Positions 21,846 through 27,500 of a stretch of 27,500 nucleotides of DNA are shown piece by piece. A program made the translations under genes and the position numbers. The DNA comes from Stramonita haemastoma (taxonomy: Eukaryota; Mollusca; Gastropoda; Neogastropoda; Muricidae): contig CM060316.1 of the NCBI GenBank assembly GCA_030674155.1, positions 81,471,436 to 81,498,935 on the forward strand, read 5' to 3'. The notes beneath the pieces are model-generated. The model had not been told where the DNA came from, did no database searches, and saw only the letters and a program-made list of their open reading frames with translations. Positions within the stretch are counted from its first letter, which is position 1. Every line of letters starts with the position of its first letter.

Positions 21846-21975
21846 TTCTGCTAACTAGCACATCTTAACACTCTTCCCGATCTTTTGGATGGGGTGTCCC
21901 TATTGCTGTTCATTCAAAACTCTCATGAAAAGAACCTTACAAACAAACATTAAGCGTCTGTTTAAGACAACTAAC
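21846..21975 (+). repeat. 130-bp direct duplication, copy 2
   Basis: Partner of 21012-21141. It is bounded on the left by CA-rich microsatellite and on the right, within a few bases, by the 5' end of a SINE. Confidence 0.93.
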
Positions 21976-21980
21976 ACTAG

Positions 21981-22316
21981 GGGGACGGATAGCCTAGTGG
22001 TCATTACATTGCGCTGGCAATTTGACAACCCGGGTTCGAGTCCGGTCGAGGAGATTTTTCTCCTGGAGTTAACATCAGTGCTGACTCCACTCTCCCCAAA
22101 AGTCCTTCGGATGAGACTTTAAATCGAGGCCCCGTGTGCGAACGCACGCAGAACATCTTGCGCACACGTTAAATCCTGTTCCGCTTTTTGTAAGAGTAGG
22201 CCATGGTGTGCCAGTGGGAACAGATGAGATTTACAAAACTGCATACACACGGGGACTGGATGTAAAAAAGCACATGAGTGCTTATTCCATTATCCTTGAT
22301 ATAAAAGAATAAAAGA
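21981..22316 (+). mobile_element. Full-length SINE, plus strand
   Basis: The head GGGGACGGATAGCCTAGTGG contains the A-box (TAGCCTAGTGG at 21990-22000). The B-box GGGTTCGAGTCC is at 22032-22043. The body follows with TTTTTCTCCTGGAGTTAACA, the core CGGATGAGACTTTAAATCGA, GTGTGCGAACGCACGCAGAA and the 3' end GTAAAAAAGCACATGAGTGC. The AATAAAAG tail passes into a short (CA)n run at 22319-22340. It is nearly identical to the copy at 25472 over most of its length, suggesting fairly recent spread. Confidence 0.94.
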
Positions 22317-22318
22317 AA

Positions 22319-22340
22319 AACACACACACACACACACACA
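22319..22340. repeat. Short (CA)n at SINE tail
   Basis: Eleven CA units continuing from the A-rich SINE tail. Confidence 0.9.
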
Positions 22341-22355
22341 TCTGTCTAATATCAC

Positions 22356-22560
22356 TCTTTAGTGGCTGTCCTGGGATGACCCTTATGGTTGACCAGGGCG
22401 TCGATACAAGCAAGGATAGTCGAGTTGGTTTTATACCCCGTTTTAAACTGTACACATTTGCACAACTTTAATACGTGTTTTAAAATGTGACGAGGTGTCA
22501 GCCCCGATATGGCCTGTGTGGTCGGCAGGGCTATAAGCAACATGGTTGGTGGTTGGATAA
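22356..22560 (+). mobile_element. LINE 3' UTR fragment, plus strand
   Basis: The reverse complement matches 19672-19880. Shared blocks (in this orientation) are GACCCTTATGGTTGACCAGG, GCGTCGATACAAGCAAGGA, GAGTTGGTTTTAT and CCCCGATATGGCCTGTG, ending in GTCGGCAGGGCTATAAGCAA. It is a heavily 5'-truncated insertion of the same LINE family. Confidence 0.88.
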
Positions 22561-22587
22561 TCGTTAAAAGGAGCACGCGCATGCCCA

Positions 22588-22623
22588 TACACACACACAC
22601 ACACACACACGCGCGCGCGCGCA
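22588..22623. repeat. (CA)n(CG)n alternating tract
   Basis: CA units followed by about seven CG units; short Z-DNA-prone tract. Confidence 0.9.
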
Positions 22624-23045
22624 GGCAGTCAAGGTATCGTCTCTTCCCAAAGTAAATCTGTCAGCGCTTGTGTATCCCCCTGTCTTCTACTCAGGCTAAA
22701 CTCTTGTCTGACCAAGCGTCAGGTACCAGTAGAAATGTAAGTCTGACTCTCTTCATTGCTTCATCCAAAAACGGCTAGCATATTATTGCAACGTCTGGGG
22801 ATTTTTTTGGTCAGGAGACGAATTGCGCGAAACTTTGCTGAAGTCTGGCACCACCAATAGGCCTCTACACAAAGAGGAGAGGGGAAGAGGGTTTCAGGTG
22901 TTTCGTAGATGACCTGACAAAGAGTTACATTTGAGGTATGTTTATTCAAGGCTTATTCCATGGCTTGCATTTTTGAAAGCTCGCAAAACGACAACTTTTG
23001 TCTAAAAAACTAAGAATAGGGCTAGTTTTCGTCAGTTCTCTAGAA
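22624..23045. other. No gene recognised
   Basis: Unique-looking sequence with short frames only. Confidence 0.4.
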
Positions 23046-23099
23046 TATATATATTATATATACATATACATATAATATATATAATAATATATATATATA

Positions 23100-23183
<84 letters not shown>

Positions 23184-23233
23184 GTGTGTGTGTGTGTGTG
23201 TGTGTGTGTGAGTGTGAGTGTGTGTGTGTGTGT
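23046..23233. repeat. (TA)n followed by (TG)n
   Basis: Imperfect then perfect TA repeats to about 23175, then TG repeats with small breaks. Confidence 0.96.
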
Positions 23234-23536
23234 TGCCATAACCTACGTGGTCGTTGGTGAACGAGGTGTCAGATCTCATCTTCTCAAGGGGACACATATT
23301 GAGGGTGGCGCCAATCTCCTCTCCCACGCTTTTTTTTCCTTCCCTAATTGTCCTTTAAAAGGGCAGGTAGCCATTTTCAGCCGAGTGAACTGAGGGACTG
23401 TACTGAATACAAGGTGCACGAAGTATTTCCATCTACGTAGCACCCAGGCATTACGCTCCTAAACCTTTGTTTGGGGAGTGGATTCCCCCGACCACCGATT
23501 TATTCCGTCCCTCAACCCCCCGCCCCCCTAACAAAA
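23234..23536. other. No gene recognised
   Basis: Short non-repetitive stretch; no supported gene. Confidence 0.4.
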
Positions 23537-23567
<31 letters not shown>

Positions 23568-23637
23568 GAAATAGAATAGATAGATGAGAGGTAGGTTATG
23601 TGTGCGTGCGCACGCGCGCGGCGCGCGCGGCGGTGGG

Positions 23638-23668
<31 letters not shown>

Positions 23669-23676
23669 TGTGTGTG
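23537..23676. repeat. (GATA)n, then CG-rich and (GT)n
   Basis: GATA/TAGA repeats to about 23585, then an alternating CG tract at about 23603-23630 and GT repeats to 23676. Confidence 0.93.
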
Positions 23677-24049
23677 TTGCTCGTAAACATGTCTGCAGGC
23701 ACGCTACCAGATGGACATATTGATTTGCCAGGCATTAAGTGATTAGCGTTGCTGTTCTTTAGCTTGGAGAACAATGATGCTTACACAACAGGAGGAGGCC
23801 ACACTGTTCTGGCCAAAACCTCTCCAGTGGGCAAACATCAGAGAGGAACAATATAAACAAAGAATACAACCAAAAGAAAGATGATGTGACTGCCACATCC
23901 ATCAAATTCAGGCACAAACTGTTGTCCATCTGTTTGAAAACTACTGTTTACTGCAAAACAGATTGTGGTAAACAGCGTCCATATTCTAATGGTAGAAAAT
24001 ACTGTAGGTTACACTGTATTGGGATGGAGTGAGTTGGTCTCATTTGTCA
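23677..24049. other. No gene recognised
   Basis: No supported coding or repeat feature; purine-rich around 23830-23890. Confidence 0.4.
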
Positions 24050-24300
24050 GTGTTGGTTTATCTGGTTGGAAAGTCGAATTGATATTCTGAAGGACATGGT
24101 TTGGGTCTCGGCTGAGATATTTGCTTAAATTGTTTTCTCCTAGAGTTAACAGTTATTCTCCCTGTTACTCTGCACGTTTTTCAAATGACATGTTAACTGA
24201 GGCCCATGCATAAACAACATTTGGCACTGACGGTCATTCATCTCTTGTGGAGAAAGAGGTCTCTTTTGGTCGGTGGCATAAATCACACGAGTGTACCTAG
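24050..24300 (+). mobile_element. Degenerate SINE, plus strand
   Basis: An old copy identified by collinear remnants: a B-box-like GGTTTGGGTCTCGG, the body TTTTCTCCTAGAGTTAACAG and the decayed core AAATGACATGTTAACTGAGG, then CCCATGCATAAACAACATTT. The sequence after the core differs from the main family, so it may belong to a third SINE family. Confidence 0.65.
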
Positions 24301-24510
24301 TATGCAATCTACGTTTGAACAGCGTATCACGCTATGCAGTTAGTGAATTGACTGCCAGGCAAACAAAGTTGTGCATATTTTTATATAGAATTTTCTGTCC
24401 TGTCTGCTTGACATGGCTGTGTTGCTGCAGTATGCTGAAGACAAAACAGCCTGGAGAACATTGTCGGCCAAAGTGTCCCTAGTGTCCCCACGACGACCAT
24501 TGTAGTCAAG
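24301..24510. other. No gene recognised
   Basis: Short spacer, no supported feature. Confidence 0.4.
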
Positions 24511-24575
24511 GGAGGGAGTGAGTGAGTGAGTGAGTCATTGATTAAGAAGAGAAGATTGAGTGGGTGAGTGATTGA
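24511..24575. repeat. Short (GAGT)n-rich tract
   Basis: GAGT/GTGA units, imperfect, grading into GATT-rich sequence. Confidence 0.75.
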
Positions 24576-24900
24576 TATATTGATTAAACATGTCATCGAG
24601 TAAGATTTGACTGCTGAAACGTGTACTGAAAAATTCATGACAAGAGCTCTTTACTGCAAATTTCTTTACTATGACTAGCTGGCCACTCATCTTGGTATCG
24701 ACCATCCTCTTAGCAAAGCACTAACACTTTTGTTCTTGGTGTCATTATGTTTGCGATTACCTGTAAGATATCTCTCCAGTACTCTGCCTAATACTCTGTC
24801 TGTCCTGGCTTTCTTCTCTTGCGCTAAGTAAACAGATAGCTGCTGACGGCAAACCAAGTTTACGGTTTGATCCCAGTCTATTGCTTCCGCCTCCCCCCTA
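24576..24900. other. No gene recognised
   Basis: A minus-strand frame of about 60 codons between 24890 and 24687 adjoins the CA repeat. It resembles nothing I know. Confidence 0.4.
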
Positions 24901-24992
<92 letters not shown>

Positions 24993-25010
24993 CACACACA
25001 CACACACATT
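24901..25010. repeat. (CA)n microsatellite
   Basis: About 54 CA units with one break near 24992. Confidence 0.97.
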
Positions 25011-25189
25011 TCTGTATTTAAAGACAAAGGCAGAAGTTACTAGATTTATCATCAACCTGTCCTTTTGTCTGTAAAGCAAAGATAACCAGGCGCGTTAACT
25101 CCAGGCCAGAATGAAGTGTCATTTATTATTTCTGTTCCATTGGTTAATGCTTGGACAAATACATATTGCAGGCCTCTGTATCTTTGTTT

Positions 25190-25313
25190 CAGTCTGTCTG
25201 TCTATCTGTCTGTCTGTCTGTCTGTCTGTTCGTCTTTGTCTTTCTGTCTGTCTCTGTCTCTGTCTGTGTGTCTGTCTCCCTGCCTGCCTGCCTGTCTGTC
25301 TGTGTGTCTGTCT

Positions 25314-25348
<35 letters not shown>

Positions 25349-25429
25349 TGTCTGTCTGTCTGTCTGTCTGTCTCGGTCGTCTGTCTGTCTGTCTGTCTGT
25401 CTGTCTCTGTCCTCTGTCTCTGTCTCTGT

Positions 25430-25471
<42 letters not shown>
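25190..25471. repeat. (CTGT)n/(CTGC)n then (CT)n
   Basis: Tetranucleotide repeats with two CTGC-rich blocks (about 25280-25300 and 25316-25345), then CT repeats running directly into a SINE head at 25472. Confidence 0.96.
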
Positions 25472-25474
<3 letters not shown>

Positions 25475-25815
25475 ATAGCCTAGTGTTCAGAACATTGCGC
25501 TCGCAATTTGACGACCCGGGTTCAAGTCCGGTCGAGGAGATTTTTCTCCTGGAGTTAACATCAGTGCTGACTCCACTCTCCCTAAAAGTCCTTCGGATGA
25601 GACTTTAAACCGAGGCCCCGTGTGCAAACGCATGCAGAACATCTTGCGCACATGTTAAATCCTGTTCCGCTTTTTGTAAGAGTAGGCCATGGTATGCCGG
25701 TGGGAACAGCTGGCATTTACAAAAACTGCATACACACGGGGACTGGATGTAAAAAAGCACATGAGTGCTTATTCCATTATCCTCGATATAAAAGAATAAA
25801 TCGAAATCGAATCAA
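25472..25815 (+). mobile_element. SINE, plus strand, 5' end joined to (CT)n
   Basis: The head starts at GATAGCCTAGTGTTCAGAAC, missing about the first nine bases of the full-length head. The A-box is at about 25476 and the B-box GGGTTCAAGTCC at 25518-25529. The body, core (CGGATGAGACTTTAAACCGA) and 3' end (GTAAAAAAGCACATGAGTGC, ATCCTCGATATAAAAGAATA) are well kept. The copy is close in sequence to those at 21981 and 18829. Confidence 0.94.
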
Positions 25816-25884
25816 AATCTCTCTCTCGCGTGTTTGTGTGTGCGATTGTGCGTGTGTGTAAAATTAATATGTGTGTGGTTTTTT

Positions 25885-25975
25885 TTTTTTTTTTCGAGTA
25901 TGATGGAAAAAGCACTCGTGTGCTTTTTTACATCCAGTCCCCATCTGTATGTAGTTTTGTGAATTTTTGTCATCC
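25885..25975 (-). mobile_element. SINE 3' fragment, minus strand
   Basis: It contains only the 3' segment in inverse orientation, with GGAAAAAGCACTCGTGTGCT and TTTTTTACATCCAGTCCCCA and a T-run marking the tail. It faces the 3' end of the SINE at 25472-25815 about 70 bp away, making a tail-to-tail pair. Confidence 0.85.
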
Positions 25976-25988
25976 GTGTGTGCTTATA

Positions 25989-26026
25989 TGTTTGTTTGTT
26001 TGTTTGTTTGTTTGTTTGTGTGTGTG

Positions 26027-26086
<60 letters not shown>

Positions 26087-26105
26087 CTGTGCTGTGTCTG
26101 TGTCT
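25989..26105. repeat. (GTTT)n then (GT)n
   Basis: About seven GTTT units followed by GT repeats and degenerate GT-rich sequence. Confidence 0.95.
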
Positions 26106-26247
26106 GTGTGTGTGACTGCACGAGAGTGTACGTGCATACACGCCCATCAAAAGCACACTTGTTGTTGTTTTTTTTCAAATAGGAGAAAGTCTCTTTATGA
26201 TCATGTAAAAGGTGCAGTGAACTGACCGGTAAACATTTCTGTTTCAG

Positions 26248-26560
26248 GTTTTTGGCTTTTAGCGTGAAGATGTGGGCAGTGAAGAGACAGCCGGCAACAG
26301 AGAGCATCACCCCCTGGAAAGAAGACGGAACAGCGTCTGACTGCAGCTGTCATGTATGCGGCCTCATTTAGCGCTGAGCGCCTGCCATTCACAGAACCCC
26401 CTCCAAGTCTGAAGCCTCATTTCTGGACAAACACCATGCTGCAACTCTGCCCTATTGACCTTTCCTGCACCTTGGATTGATTTTGTGGGTGTAATGTTAC
26501 AAAAAGTGTATGTCTTAAAGACCCCAAAACAAATTTAAATAAAGTGCAGTAAAAAGAGAC
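26248..26560 (+). other. Possible small exon with poly(A) signal
   Basis: An acceptor-like CATTTCTGTTTCAG ends at 26247. Downstream, ATG 26270 opens a 33-codon frame to TAG 26369-26371 (MWAVKRQPATESIT at the start, with a DCSCHVCG segment). An AATAAA lies at 26538-26543. The composition is less repetitive and more GC-rich than the surroundings. It could be a terminal exon, a 5' exon of the GPCR gene, or chance. I recognise no protein family. Confidence 0.25.
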
Positions 26561-26757
26561 GATACAAATAAACAAAGTTTTTAAAAAACTGTCGTGATTC
26601 ATTTAATTGTCTAGACAGTTTTTGTTATTCTGGTGATTGTGGCTGTTTTGAATATAAAACACGATAGCATACAATTACAGAAAAAAACAAATCACCTTGT
26701 GTGCAACAAAACAAAAGCTCAAACAAACACCTAAATAAACTACATAGCAAAACCAAA

Positions 26758-27226
26758 ACTTTCTGTGAACTTTTAAAAACAACAAAGAGAAACTTTCTGT
26801 TTACATTTGAAAACAAACAAAAGAGACTTTCTGTTAACATTTCAAAACAAACTAGGGAGACTTTCTGTTCACATTTGCGAAACAACACAGACTTTCTGTT
26901 CAGATTTGCAAAACAACAAAGAGAGACTTTCTGTTCAGATTTGCGAAACAACACAGACTTTCTGTTCACATTTGCGAAACAACACAGACTTTCTGTTCAG
27001 ATTTGCAAAACAACAAAGAGAGACTTTCTGTTCACATTTGCGAAACAACACAGACTTTCTGTTTACATTTGCAAAACAACAAACAGAGACTTTCTGTTCA
27101 CATTTGCAAAACAACAGACAGAGACTTTCTGTTCACAGTTCCAAAACAACAAAGAGAGACTTTCTGTTCACAGTTCCAAAACAACAAAGAGAGATTTTCT
27201 GTAAACATTTAAAAAATAAGTAACGA
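26758..27226 (+). repeat. Minisatellite, 14 units of 31-35 bp
   Basis: Units begin ACTTTCTGT at 26758, 26792, 26826, 26860, 26891, 26926, 26957, 26988, 27023, 27054, 27089, 27124 and 27159, and a decayed last unit begins at 27194. Lengths are 34, 34, 34, 31, 35, 31, 31, 35, 31, 35, 35, 35 and 35. The 31-bp type has TTTGCGAAACAACACAG; most 35-bp units have TTTGCAAAACAACAAAGAGAG, with variants in the last four. Because the unit has no stop in any plus frame, long open frames appear in all three phases. The lengths are not multiples of three, so I do not read it as coding. Confidence 0.95.
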
Positions 27227-27250
27227 GAGAGAGAGATTAAAAATCCCAGC

Positions 27251-27319
27251 ATGGACGGAGAAGGAGGAGACATGGACCACCACGGCTTCGGGGAGCAGGG
27301 GGAGAGTGGGATTCCCTGA
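27251..27319 (+). other. Upstream short ORF, or displaced start of the GPCR
   Basis: ATG 27251 has a strong context (A at -3, G at +4) and opens 22 codons (MDGEGGDMDHHGFGEQG at the start) to TGA 27317-27319. It is one base out of phase with the receptor frame. Its acidic, glycine-rich composition looks like a receptor N-terminus. It is either a true upstream ORF or the first part of the receptor separated by a single-base difference. Confidence 0.5.
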
Positions 27320-27359
27320 GGAGGATCCAGGGATCCTGCTGATCCCGGACACCTCCAAC

Positions 27360-27500
27360 ATGACCTACCCGGGGGAGGTGGTGGGCAAGCCGATCTGGGA
27401 GATCGTAGTGAAGACGGTGTTCTACGTGCCCGTCATCCTGCTGGCCCTGGTGGGCAACGTGCTGGTCATGGTGGTGGTGGCGCGGGACAAGCGCATGAGG
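27360..27500 (+). CDS. Class A (rhodopsin-like) GPCR, N-terminal exon, partial
   Basis: From ATG 27360 the frame is open to the window edge, giving 47 codons. A short outer segment (MTYPGEVVGKPIWEIV) is followed by a hydrophobic first membrane helix containing VFYVPVILLALVGNVLVMVV, with the class A GN-V signature (Asn 1.50). The basic intracellular start ARDKRMR comes next, like the KxMRT loop of many peptide receptors. It would be a plasma-membrane receptor signalling through G proteins; the ligand cannot be told. The frame is also open upstream to 27213 and encodes an N-M-T glycosylation sequon overlapping this ATG, so the true start may be further 5'. Codons are strongly GC-ending, unlike the surrounding AT-rich DNA. 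It continues beyond 27500. Confidence 0.85.
   Translation, partial: MTYPGEVVGKPIWEIVVKTVFYVPVILLALVGNVLVMVVVARDKRMR

Noticed and set aside
21540..21861. Arg-Glu-rich and Tyr-Ile-His-rich frames on the minus strand
   Set aside because: Low-complexity translations of CT and ATGT arrays.
21981..22060. True tRNA gene, because A- and B-boxes are present
   Set aside because: The head is followed by a SINE body repeated elsewhere with the same order, and the cloverleaf pairing is poor by eye; it is a tRNA-derived promoter.
22352..22606. 84-codon minus-strand frame as a novel small protein
   Set aside because: It runs antisense through a LINE 3' UTR fragment that has an inverted homologue at 19672-19880.
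25111..25608. 165-codon frame rich in Cys, Leu and Ser resembling a cysteine-rich protein
   Set aside because: It is read through CTGT/CTGC and CT repeats and then into a SINE; the cysteines come from TGT and TGC of the repeat.
26701..27223. Three overlapping plus-strand open frames of 69-167 codons and a minus-strand frame, full of FCSHLRNN and RLSVHICKTT repeats
   Set aside because: The 31/35-bp monomer has no stop in any plus frame and is not a multiple of three, so all phases stay open. This is a minisatellite artefact, not a repeat protein.

Overview
The window looks like animal nuclear DNA from a repeat-rich invertebrate genome, most probably a mollusc. The evidence is the absence of compact operon-like coding, the many tRNA-headed SINEs sharing one central core, four unrelated families of non-LTR retrotransposon, very abundant dinucleotide and tetranucleotide microsatellites, and a metazoan rhodopsin-like GPCR exon at the right edge. 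The mollusc assignment is inference from overall character, not proof.

Left part (1-4650): a minus-strand fragment of an RTE-like LINE (endonuclease and the linker before the reverse transcriptase) is split by a minus-strand tRNA-derived SINE at about 411-813. A 5'-truncated CR1/L2-like LINE tail (about 2505-3500) follows, ending in a TTA repeat. The rest is microsatellites, including a C12A27 tract and a long alternating purine-pyrimidine tract.

Centre (5117-10700): a nearly full-length but dead LINE on the plus strand. ORF1 has a coiled coil, an L1-type RRM and a C-terminal domain. ORF2 has an APE-type endonuclease, a reverse transcriptase and a terminal CCHC motif. ORF1 and ORF2 lie in the same frame, separated by one TAG, and I see no ATG before the endonuclease. 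The element carries stops at 6001, 7211, 8777 and 9144 and about six frameshifts.

Right-centre (10800-26200): no convincing cellular gene. It holds at least eight further SINE copies or fragments (four with recognisable tRNA-like promoters, several abutting microsatellites), two inverted copies of one LINE 3' end (19672-20275 and 22356-22560), a 130-bp direct duplication (21012-21141 and 21846-21975), and a faint older repeat pair (14885-15390 and 18901-19375).

Right edge (26200-27500): a possible small exon with a poly(A) signal, then a 14-unit minisatellite of alternating 31- and 35-bp monomers ending about 25 bp before a GC-rich exon. That exon encodes the N-terminus and first membrane helix of a class A GPCR and runs off the window. 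It is the only sequence here that looks like a live cellular gene. I found no sign of a novel multi-gene system. The most unusual items are the in-frame ORF1-TAG-ORF2 layout of the central LINE and the minisatellite beside the GPCR start.
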